From assembly GCA_021202925.1 (NCBI GenBank), contig JAJQCD010000001.1, positions 35,476 to 99,475 on the forward strand: 64,000 nt of DNA. The letters are read 5' to 3'. The first letter of the stretch is position 1. Each line of letters starts with the position of its first letter. Under the pieces are notes generated by a model. The model ran no database searches. It was given only the letters and a program-made list of their open reading frames with translations, and was not told the origin of the DNA. Position numbers and translations under genes: made by a program. The stretch is from Clostridiales bacterium (lineage in GTDB: Bacteria > Bacillota > Clostridia > Lachnospirales > Lachnospiraceae). This document shows positions 33,234 to 42,296 of the stretch, in pieces.

Positions 33234-34517
33234 ATGTATGGAGCGATTTTAGGAGACATCATCGGAAGCCCGTATGAGTTTGACAGAGGAAAGAAAACAA
33301 AAGATTTTGAGCTGTTCGCAAAAGGCGCAGAATTTACAGATGACAGCGTGATGACAATCGCAGTGGCGGAAGCTCTGCTAAATGCAGGAAAAGATGCACC
33401 TGTTGATCGAATCAGGGAGTTTGTGATCGAATCCATGCAGAAATGGGGACGAAAGTATCCTCATGCCGGATATGGGGGCCGGTTCCGTGTCTGGCTGACG
33501 CAGAAAAATCCTGCGCCGTATGGGAGTTACGGGAACGGTTCCGCGATGCGCGTATCGGCTGCAGGGTGGCTGTATGATACGCTGGAGCAAACCAGAGAAA
33601 TCGCCAGGGCAACTGCTGACGTGACGCACAACCATCCGGAGGGAATCAAAGGCGCGGAGTCTGTTGCTGCTGTCATTTTCCTGGCACGGACAGGAAACAG
33701 CAAAGAACAGATCCGAAAATATGTGACAGAGGAATTCGGATACAATCTGAGCAGAACCTGCGACGAGATACGTCCTCACTATCATCATGTGGAAAGCTGC
33801 CAGGAGACAGTACCGGAGGCCATCACCGCTTTCCTGGAAGGAAATGATTTTGAAGATGTCATCCGCACAGCGGTTTCTCTCGGCGGCGACTGCGATACCC
33901 TGACTGCCATCGCCGGGAGTATGGCGGAAGCTTTTTACGGAATATCGGCGCTACTCATGGCAGAATGCAGAGCGCGTATCCCGGAAGATATGCTGAACGT
34001 ATTAGACTGGTTTGATAAGACGCTGGGAAGAGGCCGCGATGCAGAGGAGGCAACAGCCGGGCTGAAAGATAATCGCTATCTTGAAAAGGCAATCTCGATT
34101 TTTTATGAAGCTTCCACAAAAGAAAACCTTGTCCAGATCCTGGCAGTGATCAGCAAACGCATGGAACAGCAGGGGCAGTTGATCGCGGCGGTCGAACCAT
34201 CACAGGCTGTATTTGATCTGTTCGATCCGGCACATCTGAAGGTGGGCGATACAGTCACGGCACAGGAAGATTTACATTTCCGGCTGAGAAAAATCCAGAC
34301 AAAAGACGGCAGGGAATGGCTTGCGGCGTTCACAAGTGATGAAGAAGTTCACAAAGGCGAGTCAACATCTACGCTGGTGATTTCCATGGAAGACCATCTG
34401 AAGGAGGTCCTGGATATGGACAATGTAGCTGGCGTGATCATCAATCCCTGGAGTCAGTCATTTTTGATGGACAAGGAGTTAATCCGGATTTTGTTTCAGG
34501 CAGAGGAGGAAAAGTAA
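33234..34517 (+). CDS. ADP-ribosylglycohydrolase fused to an SseB-like domain
   Basis: A 427-residue protein. Residues 1-270 are a DraG/ARH-type hydrolase with both metal motifs: TDDS at 35-38 and GGDCDT at 217-222, plus GYGGRFRVWL and GNGSAMRV. It should remove ADP-ribose from Arg, Ser or nucleic acid targets. Residues about 285-425 resemble an SseB domain (VFDLFDPAHLKVGDTV ... AAFTSDEEVHKGE ... VAGVIINPWSQSFLMDKELI). The fusion is intact. GGGAGG precedes the ATG and the stop abuts the next start codon. Confidence 0.88.
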   Translation: MYGAILGDIIGSPYEFDRGKKTKDFELFAKGAEFTDDSVMTIAVAEALLNAGKDAPVDRIREFVIESMQKWGRKYPHAGYGGRFRVWLTQKNPAPYGSYGNGSAMRVSAAGWLYDTLEQTREIARATADVTHNHPEGIKGAESVAAVIFLARTGNSKEQIRKYVTEEFGYNLSRTCDEIRPHYHHVESCQETVPEAITAFLEGNDFEDVIRTAVSLGGDCDTLTAIAGSMAEAFYGISALLMAECRARIPEDMLNVLDWFDKTLGRGRDAEEATAGLKDNRYLEKAISIFYEASTKENLVQILAVISKRMEQQGQLIAAVEPSQAVFDLFDPAHLKVGDTVTAQEDLHFRLRKIQTKDGREWLAAFTSDEEVHKGESTSTLVISMEDHLKEVLDMDNVAGVIINPWSQSFLMDKELIRILFQAEEEK

Positions 34518-35177
34518 ATGGCAAGAGTTATAACAGTCAAAGGAATTGGAAAAGCATCAGCAAGACCGGATCAGGTTGTGATTTCCATGTCGCTGCATAC
34601 GCGGGACAAAAATTATGACCGGGTGATGGATCTGGCCGGTCAGCACATTCAGCACCTGACGGAAACGCTCTGCGCAATCGGGTTTGAAAAAAGCGATCTG
34701 AAAACGGCAAATTTCAATGTCCATACGGAATACGAAAATGTAAAAGACAGGAACGGAAATTATAATCGGATATTCAAAGGCTATGTGGTGGATCACAGCC
34801 TGAAGCTGGAATTTGATTTCGAGATGCAACGATTATCGCAGGCGCTCTCCGCGATTGCCGGCTGTCTGTCAAATCCGGACCTGTCCATCCGATTTACAGT
34901 AAAGGACGCATCTGCAGCGAATGAAGAAATGCTCCGGTCGGCAGCTGTGAACGCGCGGCGCAAAGCAGAAATTCTGTGCGAAGCCTCAGGGGTAAAGCTT
35001 GGACAACTCCTGAATGTCGATTATAACTGGGGCGAACTGGAGATTTACTCCAATACCCAGTATAAGCTGTCCGAAGAATGTATGCCCTATGCGGCGGCTC
35101 CCAGGGGCATTGACATCGAACCGGATGACATTGATGTGAGCGACACCGTGACTTTTGTCTGGGAAATTGAAACCTGA
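34518..35177 (+). CDS. SIMPL-domain protein
   Basis: A 219-residue protein of the SIMPL/DUF541 family: ITVKGIGKASARPDQVVISMSL, then regularly spaced amphipathic helices and strands with NARRKAEILCEASGVKLGQLLNVDYNWGE near residue 145. No signal peptide is seen, although many family members are exported. The ATG follows the previous stop codon without a gap, so it is translationally coupled to the ADP-ribosylglycohydrolase. The function is not established. Confidence 0.8.
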   Translation: MARVITVKGIGKASARPDQVVISMSLHTRDKNYDRVMDLAGQHIQHLTETLCAIGFEKSDLKTANFNVHTEYENVKDRNGNYNRIFKGYVVDHSLKLEFDFEMQRLSQALSAIAGCLSNPDLSIRFTVKDASAANEEMLRSAAVNARRKAEILCEASGVKLGQLLNVDYNWGELEIYSNTQYKLSEECMPYAAAPRGIDIEPDDIDVSDTVTFVWEIET

Positions 35178-35260
35178 GAACAGGGAAGCCCGTAGATGAT
35201 CGAGATTGTTCCGAACATCTGCGAGCTTTTTCAGTCAGATTTCTATTCTTTTGCCTTCCC

Positions 35261-35584
35261 TCATTGCGCGAACATATTCTCAGGAAATTCTTCACCTGAA
35301 ACAACCATGTCTATCATATGGAGCAAAAATTTGTCCAGTTGTTCCTCATTCAATTTCAGAGATTCCTTAATTCTATCAAGATCACCCGATGGGCCAAAAT
35401 GTTCTTTTACCTCTTCAAGCATATCCATCCTGGCTGCGTCATCCATCAGATATCCTTCACCAAATTTCTCCCGCTTCCTATCCGCCAGAAGATAGTTGAG
35501 GCTCACGTCAAGCACTTCGCACAGACGGACGCACCGGTCAAGATTTGGCCAGGTCTTTCCGTTCTCATACGAGGTCATCCGCAT
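35261..35584 (-). pseudogene. XRE-type regulator lacking the first half of its DNA-binding domain
   Basis: The minus-strand frame from 35584 reads MRMTSYENGKTWPNLDRCVRLCEVLDVSLNYLLADRKR, the second half of an HTH_3 domain, then a helical tail ending EEFPENMFAQ. The first helices are absent; the sequence upstream switches to the start of a SRAP gene on the opposite strand at 35585, so the junction is a rearrangement point. It is probably non-functional. Confidence 0.65.
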
Positions 35585-36220
35585 ATGTGCAGCAGATATT
35601 ATATTGATGATGACACTCTGAATGAAGTCTCCGGTCTGCTTGCGGGCAGGAAAAGTCCCGGATTGAAATGGACTGCAAGGGATGTGCATCCGGGTGAAAC
35701 AGCTCCGATTATAATGAAGAGAAACTCGGGGTTGCAGCTCGATGAAATGAAATGGGGCTTCCCGCAATACAGCGGAAAGGGTTTATTCATAAATGCACGA
35801 GCAGAAACAGCCCTGCAGCAGAAAACTTTCAGTGAAAGTGTTCTGCATCGGCGCTGTGTGATACCAGCGCGGCATTTTTATGAATTACCTAAGTATCCAG
35901 CAGAATCTGCCGGTGGCAGATTCTGTCGGAGGGATGCCTCAAAAAATAAAGTGAGTTTTCTGCGGGAAAGAGGTTCGGTATTGTACATGGCCGGATTTTT
36001 TAATATGATGTAGGATGAGGTTCGGTTCGTGATATTGACCACACAGGCAAATCCGTCCGTATCGCCGGTGCATGACCGGATGCCTCTGATTCTGGAAAAA
36101 GAGGATGTAGAAAACTGGATTTGTGACGGTGAGCAGACACAGGATTTTCTGCAGGAAATTCCCGTGCTGTTACAACGGACGCAGGAATATGAACAGCAAA
36201 GCCTGTTCGGAATGATATAG
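35585..36220 (+). pseudogene. SRAP (YedK/HMCES-type) peptidase, frameshifted
   Basis: The first frame starts MCSRYYIDDDTLNEV, with the catalytic Cys2 that crosslinks abasic sites, and holds INARAETALQQKTF and MAGFFNMM, then stops at TAG 36013. A second frame continues with VILTTQANPSVSPVHDRMPLILEKEDVENWI (from about 36023), which is the normal SRAP C-terminus with its active His. A 45-base palindromic insert (35886-35930) replaces the Trp of FYEWD. There is no RBS, since it begins at a rearrangement junction. SRAP proteins shield abasic sites during replication. Confidence 0.75.
35886..35930 (+). repeat. 45-base in-frame palindromic insertion in the SRAP gene
   Basis: The insert adds 15 codons between FYE and DASKNKV. 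Its core is CAGAATCTGCC-GGT-GGCAGATTCTG (35901-35925), a perfect 11-base inverted repeat, with outer partial pairing (TCC ... GGA). It keeps the frame, like palindromic elements known to insert into coding genes of Rickettsia. I saw no second copy in this window. Confidence 0.6.
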
Positions 36221-36255
36221 TCATTGGTTCGCGATTCAATAAGGAGGAGACGCGC

Positions 36256-36789
36256 TTAGGTACACTCTATTTCACCAGACACGGGCAGACGGTTTGGAAT
36301 GTCGAAAATAAAATCTGCGGGGCAACAGACATCGCTCTGACGGAGCTTGGCCATACACAGGCGGTTGAACTTGGCAGACGACTTGCCGCAGAAAAACTGC
36401 CAGTAGATGAAATTCTGTATTCACCTCTGGTGCGGGCGTCTGAGACAGCACGCCATATTTCAGAGGAAACCGGTATCCCCATGCGGATGGAGCCGCGGCT
36501 GAAGGAACAGAACTTTGGCCGGTACGAATCCACGCCCAGAGATGGGAAAGAATTTCAGATTGCAAAGACACATTTTCTGGATCATTATGACGGCGGGGAG
36601 ACAATGATGCAGCTTTGTCAGCGGGTATATAATCTCATTGATGAAATACGGGCAGATAACAGAACTTATCTTCTGGTGGCACACAATGGCATTTCCCGCG
36701 TGATTCAATCCTATTTTTATGACATGACGAATGAAGAGTTTGCTGCGTTCGGCATCGGAAACTGCGAAGTAAGAACCTATTCCTGGTAA
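36256..36789 (+). pseudogene. Histidine phosphatase (phosphoglycerate-mutase type) with lost start codon
   Basis: The frame reads LGTLYFTRHGQTVWNVENKICGATD, containing the catalytic RHG, then SPLVRASETARHISEE and LLVAHNGISRVIQSYF, a full histidine-phosphatase domain of 177 codons. AAGGAGG (36241-36247) sits eight bases before codon 36256, but that codon is TTA rather than ATG or TTG. The only other starts are far inside (GTG 36430) and would remove RHG. It was probably inactivated by a start-codon mutation; very weak initiation is possible. Confidence 0.7.
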
Positions 36790-36811
36790 AACATGGGAGT
36801 GATTATGTGAT

Positions 36812-37099
36812 ATGAAGCCGAAATCGGAAGTAAGTCAAGAATTGTATCAGATGATGCTGGACAGGGGATATCAGGAGCGCTTCTGTGATCTGGTCACACA
36901 GAACTTGAATACGGACTTTACAGCACAGAGAATGATCTACTATCTCTCTCACTACAGCGAATTGCCGGAAGGAGAAATTGTGGATGAGATGCTTGCGATC
37001 CTCAGTGACCGGAACCGGATTATGCAGAAAAAGGAACTGGAGTATAACAACGCGAAATATAACGAGTATCTGAATCGGAAAAGAACAGAAGAAGAATGA
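36812..37099 (+). CDS. Small helical protein of unknown function
   Basis: A 95-residue, charged, mostly helical protein (MKPKSEVSQELYQMMLDRGYQERFCDLVTQNLNTDFTAQRMIYYLSHYSELPEGEIVDEMLAILSDRNRI) ending in a Lys/Glu-rich helix. A weak RBS (GGGAGTGA) precedes it. I do not recognise the family. It is followed by a bidirectional terminator shared with the convergent regulator gene. Confidence 0.65.
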   Translation: MKPKSEVSQELYQMMLDRGYQERFCDLVTQNLNTDFTAQRMIYYLSHYSELPEGEIVDEMLAILSDRNRIMQKKELEYNNAKYNEYLNRKRTEEE

Positions 37100-37149
37100 G
37101 GATGAATATTCATTGCATTCAAAAATCAACTATAACTGGAATAAATGAA

Positions 37150-37183
37150 ACGCCTGCAGAAAATTGGCTCTTCTGCAGGCGTT
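37150..37183. terminator. Bidirectional terminator between convergent genes
   Basis: ACGCCTGCAGAA (37150-37161) pairs with TTCTGCAGGCGT (37171-37182), with TGATTTTATT on the plus side and TTTCATTTAT on the minus side. Confidence 0.75.
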
Positions 37184-37187
37184 GATT

Positions 37188-37508
37188 TTATTGCTTTGTT
37201 ATCCCCTGTATGTAGGCTTTCACCAGTTCTTTGTCCCGGTCATCCATGGCGTCCCAGCTGCCCAGCAGCTGTTCCTGCTCATCCGTCAGATCAAGCCGCT
37301 TGCCTGGTGCGAAGAACTGCGCCATCGTGATACCAAATCCATCGCAAATCTTGTTCAGCGTCTGAAAGGTAGGTACATTCTTCCGGTTCAGAAGCGTGGT
37401 CACGGATGACTGCGCGATGCCGGATCTCTGCGCCAACTGATATCTGGTCCACCCTCGCTGTTTCAGTAATTCTTCTACTCGATCCACATAATAATTCTCA
37501 GGCAGCAA
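37188..37508 (-). CDS. XRE-family transcriptional regulator
   Basis: A 106-residue regulator starting at TTG behind AGGTGA. The HTH_3 domain covers residues 8-68 (VEELLKQRGWTRYQLAQRSGIAQSSVTTLLNRKNVPTFQTLNKICDGFGITMAQFF), followed by a short helical tail (DEQEQLLGSWDAMDDRDKELVKAYIQGI). It is intact and similar to the HTH part of the hybrid gene at 41136. The target is unknown. Confidence 0.85.
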   Translation of the reverse strand: MLPENYYVDRVEELLKQRGWTRYQLAQRSGIAQSSVTTLLNRKNVPTFQTLNKICDGFGITMAQFFAPGKRLDLTDEQEQLLGSWDAMDDRDKELVKAYIQGITKQ

Positions 37509-37627
37509 ATATCATTCACCTCGCTTCCGCATATGATATCTGTATTCTACCTTTAAATTATCTGACCGGTTAGATTATACGAGTAGAAGTATAATACTTA
37601 AAAATTACGTCATAACGGATAAAAAAT

Positions 37628-37984
37628 TTAGGGCTCCTGCCCAAGGTCGGTATCATATCCCAGAGCGTATGCTCTCTTGCCGTACAGGTACATTCTTTCT
37701 CCCAAGATATCCTGTATTTTGGTCATCTGGCTGGTGATCTTATCCAGATATCCTTCGTAGCGATGCCATTTCTCCAGGTCAGCCTGAGATTTCGTCGTCT
37801 GGTAACGATTATACAGTTCATCCACGATCTCCGTCTTGAGATTGTAGACGATTTCGTATGCTTTGTCGCAGTCGCTTCCATCCTCAAACGCATCTTCGAC
37901 GCCAAGTTCAGCCGGTACGTCATCCTTCTCTGGATCTATTTCCCCGATTGCCTTCAGATAGATGCTCTCCTCTAGTCCCTCCAT
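37628..37984 (-). CDS. Unknown acidic/helical protein, probably 5'-truncated
   Basis: A 118-residue frame from ATG: EESIYLKAIGEIDPEKDDVPAEL, DAFEDGSDCDKAYEIVYNLKTEIVDELYNRYQTTKSQADLEKWHRYEGYLDKITSQ. The family is not recognised. The same frame stays open upstream to about 38113 and reads like protein (VICRTIFVAFCQRKYYDSGGNTILFFTEEET) without any start codon, so the annotated ATG may be internal to a gene that has lost its beginning. Confidence 0.5.
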   Translation of the reverse strand: MEGLEESIYLKAIGEIDPEKDDVPAELGVEDAFEDGSDCDKAYEIVYNLKTEIVDELYNRYQTTKSQADLEKWHRYEGYLDKITSQMTKIQDILGERMYLYGKRAYALGYDTDLGQEP

Positions 37985-38191
37985 AGTTTCTTCTTCCGTG
38001 AAAAATAAGATAGTATTGCCGCCACTATCGTAATATTTTCGCTGACAGAATGCAACAAAAATCGTTCGACAAATTACGGGAATATTTTCAGCCGGGCCAT
38101 CGTATGAGATGTTTTAAGCCCATATTTTTCATGATGTACTGGAAATAATTTTCCGGTTCGTATTTTGCTTTGGCCGGTATCCGCTGATATT

Positions 38192-38800
38192 CTATTCCTG
38201 TCCAGTCGGATTTTCGTATGCATCGTCCGCGGCATACAGTTTCCCTATAAGAATGCTCATGCTTTCTACAATCTCATCCCTTTTTGCTTCAGTCGGATGT
38301 TCGACAAGGTATCTGGCCGACTGCGCCATGGCGCCGGTCAGAAATCGGGCAGCATAAACAGGGCGAACAGAAAGGACGCGCCCTGCGGCAACATCTCCCC
38401 TGAAATGCTCCTCCAGTTTGCCAGATATTGCGTCAGATGTAGAAAACAGCATTACAGCTGTCATTGAGCTGCTGGTAAGAGAGCCAAAAGATTCCGTATT
38501 TTTTTCCATGAATTGCAGGAATGCCTTAAAAAAAGCAATATAATAGGAAGGCGGATCAGGCGAGTTGCTTTCATCTTCAGCTCTCTCAATGTAATGATTC
38601 AGCATCTCGTTAAGCACAAAGGAAAGGAAGGCATATTTATCCGTGAAATGCTTGTAGAAAGTCCCACGTCCCACCAGAGCCCTGTCACATAGCTCATTGA
38701 CAGTGATTTCCTCAAAATTTTTTTCTTTCAGAAGTTCCAGCAGGGCATTCATGAGACACATATATGTCTTCCTGATGCGCAAATCCAGATTCTTGTTCAT
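38192..38800 (-). CDS. TetR/AcrR-family regulator
   Basis: A 202-residue protein with a TetR N-terminus: RIRKTYMCLMNALLELLKEKNFEEITVNELCDRALVGRGTFYKHFTDKYAFLSFVL (DNA-binding helices 10-65). The remaining 135 residues form the ligand-binding helical domain. It is transcribed divergently from a membrane protein gene and a MATE transporter, which it probably represses. A palindrome in the spacer is the likely operator. Confidence 0.9.
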   Translation of the reverse strand: MNKNLDLRIRKTYMCLMNALLELLKEKNFEEITVNELCDRALVGRGTFYKHFTDKYAFLSFVLNEMLNHYIERAEDESNSPDPPSYYIAFFKAFLQFMEKNTESFGSLTSSSMTAVMLFSTSDAISGKLEEHFRGDVAAGRVLSVRPVYAARFLTGAMAQSARYLVEHPTEAKRDEIVESMSILIGKLYAADDAYENPTGQE

Positions 38801-38845
38801 GGTAAATCTCCTCCACAGGAAATTTTACGAAGCATTTTTGCCGCT

Positions 38846-38865
38846 TTTGTGCATTATCGCACAAA
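38846..38865 (+). promoter_or_regulatory. Palindrome in the TetR-HXXEE intergenic region
   Basis: TTTGTGC-N6-GCACAAA, a perfect 7-base inverted repeat 46 bases upstream of the TetR start codon. It is a typical size for a TetR operator. Confidence 0.55.
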
Positions 38866-39016
38866 GTGCAAAAAAATGTTCCTTGCACATTTCATTTCAA
38901 AATAATATAATGCAAAACGAGACAAATGTCAAATATCATTCAAATGTACAAAAACGTAAGGACGCCAAATGTCGTCATCATTGAATCGTGACAGATTGGG
39001 ATGGGAATAATGTCAA

Positions 39017-39694
39017 ATGAGAAGATCTCTGTTCAGCAAATGGTGTGACCAGGCATGGCTGTATGTCGTATATCTGATTGCTGTCATTATGGCGGGATGC
39101 CTGCTTTGGAATTGGGATGCGTGGGAAATTTCGCAGAAACTGGCCTGCGCGCTTGCAATCATCGTGCCATGCCATATTTTTGAGGAAAACACTTTACCGG
39201 CAGGGTTTTACTATATGAACAATATTGGATTCGGGTCGAAAGAGCCAATGGTGTATCCCCAGAACCGCTGCACAAACATGGTTACAAATCTGGGCGCAGA
39301 AATCGTGATTGTCCTGCTGACATTTTTCGGCATCAGGACTATTGAGGCAAGCACTGTCACCCTTGTGTTTCTGTTTGGACTGGGGGAGACGATTAACCAT
39401 ATGCGCAGCGGGATAAAAATGTATTCCAGATACAGGGGAGCCGGCAAGAAAACCATCTATGGGCCTGGCTTGATTACTTCGTGGTGCCTGATGATACCGC
39501 TTAGCGTGGCAGGGCTGAAATGGCTTGTAGAGTACGTTCCGACTATCCTGCAAGTGGTCGGAGGGATTGGCATCTTCCTTGGAATTGCCGTGTTCCTCAT
39601 TTTGCTTCCCTTTGCATTTTCCATCAGGGTCAAAAGCAGGGAATACGCTTTTGATGACAAGGGATACTTTGAAAAATATGAGAAGACTGTCTAA
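39017..39694 (+). CDS. HXXEE-domain membrane protein
   Basis: A 225-residue protein with about six hydrophobic helices. The family motif HIFEE (His-x-x-Glu-Glu) lies at the end of the second helix, and a second polar cluster GLGETINHM in the fourth. The HXXEE family is of unknown function; the conserved His/Glu in membrane helices suggest metal binding or catalysis. It lies between the divergent TetR regulator and a MATE gene, likely in one operon with the latter. Confidence 0.8.
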   Translation: MRRSLFSKWCDQAWLYVVYLIAVIMAGCLLWNWDAWEISQKLACALAIIVPCHIFEENTLPAGFYYMNNIGFGSKEPMVYPQNRCTNMVTNLGAEIVIVLLTFFGIRTIEASTVTLVFLFGLGETINHMRSGIKMYSRYRGAGKKTIYGPGLITSWCLMIPLSVAGLKWLVEYVPTILQVVGGIGIFLGIAVFLILLPFAFSIRVKSREYAFDDKGYFEKYEKTV

Positions 39695-39750
39695 GGCGAA
39701 AGCATAGTCTGACTGATTGTGGAAATTTTATTATACGAGGAGACAGAATT

Positions 39751-41112
39751 ATGGAAGACAAAAATGCAGAACTGATCTTAAAAGCACCTGTACACAGGGC
39801 TGTTATCACAAATATTATTCCGTCCATTATCAGCATGGTTATGATGATGATCTACAATCTGGCAGATACGTTTTTCATAGGACAGACGCACGATCCTCTG
39901 ATGGTAGCCGCAGTATCGCTGACAATGCCCATGTTTATGCTTAATGTGGGCTTCGGCAATCTTTTCGGCGTCGGGGGAACTTCTCTGATTTCCCGCACGC
40001 TGGGATCTGGGGATAATCAAAAAGTAAAGCATATTTCTGCGTTCTGCTTCTGGAGCAGTGTGGGGCTCGGCGTGATTTTTGCTGTAATTGTGCTCTACTT
40101 TGTCCATCCGATATGCAGAATCCTTGGAGCCAGTGACGACACCATTGGATATACCGCACAGTATTTGGGAATCCTCGCCATTGGATACCCGTTCCAGATC
40201 ACCAGCAGCTGCTTCAGCAATGTCTTCCGTGCAGATGGGAAACCCAGGACTGCCATGACCGGCACGGTCTGTGGAAATATTATCAATATCATTCTGGACC
40301 CGATCATGATTTTAGTTCTCGGATGGGGTATGGCCGGCGCTGCATTAGCGACAGTGATCGGAAATATATTCGCGTTTTGCTTTTATGTTGGAAATCTGCT
40401 GTTCCGAAAAACGTACCTTTCCATGAACCCCAAAAATTATCGTGTGGGCGACGAGATTGCAACGGGGGTGTTTGCCATCGGCATTCCGGCTTTCTGCAAT
40501 AGTCTGCTGGCGAGTATCGCCTCCACTTGTGTCAATAACGTAATGGCTTCCTATGGAGATCTGTATGTAGCCGGACTGGGCGTAGCCATAAAAGTCGATA
40601 TAATCGCCACGCAACTAGTCATGGGTTTAGGGGTCGGAATCCAGCCGCTCTTCGGATACTGTTTCGGCGCGAGTGCGAAAAAACGCTTTATGGAGATTCT
40701 GCGTTTCTCCCTGATTCTGGCCTTTATTGTGAGCGTTGTCATGACGATCGTTTGTTTCACCCTCGCAAAGCCGCTGGTGGGAGCTTTCCTGAGTGACCCG
40801 GAAGCCAGATCCTATGGGATTACCTTTTCGAGAATCTACCTCGCGTCCGCGCCGTTCATGGGGATTGCCTTTGTGATGACGAACGCAATCCAGGGCGCCG
40901 GCGCTGCAGTTCCCGCTCTCGTCCTGTCCCTTTCCCGTCAGGGACTCTTCTTCATTCCAATCCTGCTTATCATGAATGCGATTTTCCATTCGCCGATTAT
41001 AGTAGGTGCAGCACAGCCAACAGCGAATATCCTGACATGTATCCTGTCCATTATTCTGTTTATTGTGACCTATAAAGTCTACTTCAAGCGGATGAAGCCG
41101 TCACAATCGTAA
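39751..41112 (+). CDS. MATE family efflux transporter
   Basis: A 453-residue protein with MATE motifs in both halves: SIISMVMMMIYNLADTFFIGQ, NLFGVGGTSLISRTLGSGD, ILDPIMILVLGWGMAGAALATVIGN, VMGLGVGIQPLFGYCFGASAKKRFMEIL. GAGGAGA precedes the ATG. The gene is intact. It is probably controlled by the upstream TetR regulator together with the HXXEE gene, a typical arrangement for inducible drug export. Confidence 0.9.
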   Translation: MEDKNAELILKAPVHRAVITNIIPSIISMVMMMIYNLADTFFIGQTHDPLMVAAVSLTMPMFMLNVGFGNLFGVGGTSLISRTLGSGDNQKVKHISAFCFWSSVGLGVIFAVIVLYFVHPICRILGASDDTIGYTAQYLGILAIGYPFQITSSCFSNVFRADGKPRTAMTGTVCGNIINIILDPIMILVLGWGMAGAALATVIGNIFAFCFYVGNLLFRKTYLSMNPKNYRVGDEIATGVFAIGIPAFCNSLLASIASTCVNNVMASYGDLYVAGLGVAIKVDIIATQLVMGLGVGIQPLFGYCFGASAKKRFMEILRFSLILAFIVSVVMTIVCFTLAKPLVGAFLSDPEARSYGITFSRIYLASAPFMGIAFVMTNAIQGAGAAVPALVLSLSRQGLFFIPILLIMNAIFHSPIIVGAAQPTANILTCILSIILFIVTYKVYFKRMKPSQS

Positions 41113-41135
41113 GGGCCGGATACATATAAAAACTG

Positions 41136-41729
41136 ATGCATGAGCGCGGGTGGACAAAGTACCGACTCGCGATAGAGGCCGGGTTATCTCAGTCAACAAT
41201 TTCCAGCCTGATCAGGTGGGGCAATAATCCGACAGTATATACGATTCAGAGGTGCTGTAAAGCCTTCGGTATTTCAATGTCGGAATTTTTTGCAGATGAT
41301 TTCTTCACTGGAGAATTTACTCCGGCGGAGCGGAAGCTCATCGATGATCTGAGAAACTCTCCATCCGATGTACAGGATGGAATCAAACCAGACAGAACGC
41401 CAGTCAGATATACGATGACATTCCCCAAGGGATACAACTCACAATCTCTCAAACAGGAGAATCTTTCTATCATGCGTGTAGTACCGGAAAATTATAGCAT
41501 GGGGATCATTTCCATAGGTTCTCCCTGCGGGAACCCCATAAATGTTTATGACCTTGAGCGAACATTGTGTGATATTCTACGAGGAAACGGAAGCGACATT
41601 CAAATTGTCACAGCCGCAATGAAGCGATATACAGCTTCGAAAGAGAAAGATATTCACAAGCTGATGAAGTATGCAGAGCAGCTCCGTGTGAAATCTAAAG
41701 TTTTACGATATATGGAGGTCTTATTATGA
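41136..41729 (+). pseudogene. Hybrid of a truncated XRE HTH and the C-terminus of AbiEi antitoxin
   Basis: Residues 1-85 resemble a Cro/CI regulator lacking its first helix (GWTKYRLAIEAGLSQSTISSLIRWGNNPTVYTIQRCCKAFGISMSEFF). After NSPSDVQDG the sequence becomes AbiEi C-terminal domain (TFPKGYNSQSLKQENLSIMRVVPENYSMGIISI, NVYDLERTLCDILRG, MKYAEQLRVKSKVLRYMEVLL). No RBS precedes the ATG. It looks like a deletion that joined two unrelated genes. It is followed by an AbiEii fragment with a four-base overlap. Confidence 0.65.
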
Positions 41730-41887
41730 TAACGAAAAACCCAATGCAGCTGAAAGCATTCATCAAAAATAAAGCCGCAGAAAAACACATTTCCGCGCAG
41801 CTGGTAATGCAGAATTATATGCTGGAACGTCTGATGGAGAGAATCTCCCTTTCTAATTATAAATACAATTTTATCATCAAATCCTGA
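41726..41887 (+). pseudogene. AbiEii toxin, N-terminal fragment
   Basis: 53 codons, MITKNPMQLKAFIKNKAAEK, then HISAQLVMQNYMLERLMERI and a stop. This is the standard start of AbiEii/AbiGii nucleotidyltransferase toxins (QLKAxIKNxA...HISAQLVMQNYMLERLLERIS). The catalytic GS...D-x-D part is missing. It has an ATGA overlap with the AbiEi remnant, as in intact abiE operons. Confidence 0.75.
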
Positions 41888-41954
41888 CAGTTTATGCTAT
41901 TCTTTTAACAACCCGGAAATGATGCTGCCGGTTCCAGAGTGAGGTGATTGATGT

Positions 41955-42296
41955 ATGTGTACACGGAATGAACTAAATACTATACTGAATGAATTGGCAA
42001 AGTCCTATCGTGCTGTATATGGAGATAATTTATACAAGATTATCCTTTATGGTTCTTATGCGAGAGGCGATTACCGTGATGATTTAGATATAGACGTAGT
42101 TGCGCTTGTAAAAGGTTCCCGACAAGAGTTGCAGGACGATTTGAAGACCGTCTGGGAACGTGCAAATGATCTGGAGCTTGAATATGAAATACTGGTATCG
42201 CCAACCGTTATTCCAGTGGATGAATTCGAGCGCTATAAAAGTGATTTTCCATATTACAGACATATTGACACCGAGGGAATTTTGGTAGATGGATGA
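41955..42296 (+). CDS. MNT-type minimal nucleotidyltransferase
   Basis: A 113-residue protein with the nucleotidyltransferase signature GSYARGDYRDDLDIDVVAL (GS ... D-x-D) in YKIILYGSYARGD. Such MNT proteins act as antitoxins by adding AMP to HEPN toxins. GTGAGGTG precedes the ATG. The usual HEPN partner should overlap its end; only a 45-codon altered ORF is found there, so the pair is probably incomplete. Confidence 0.8.
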   Translation: MCTRNELNTILNELAKSYRAVYGDNLYKIILYGSYARGDYRDDLDIDVVALVKGSRQELQDDLKTVWERANDLELEYEILVSPTVIPVDEFERYKSDFPYYRHIDTEGILVDG

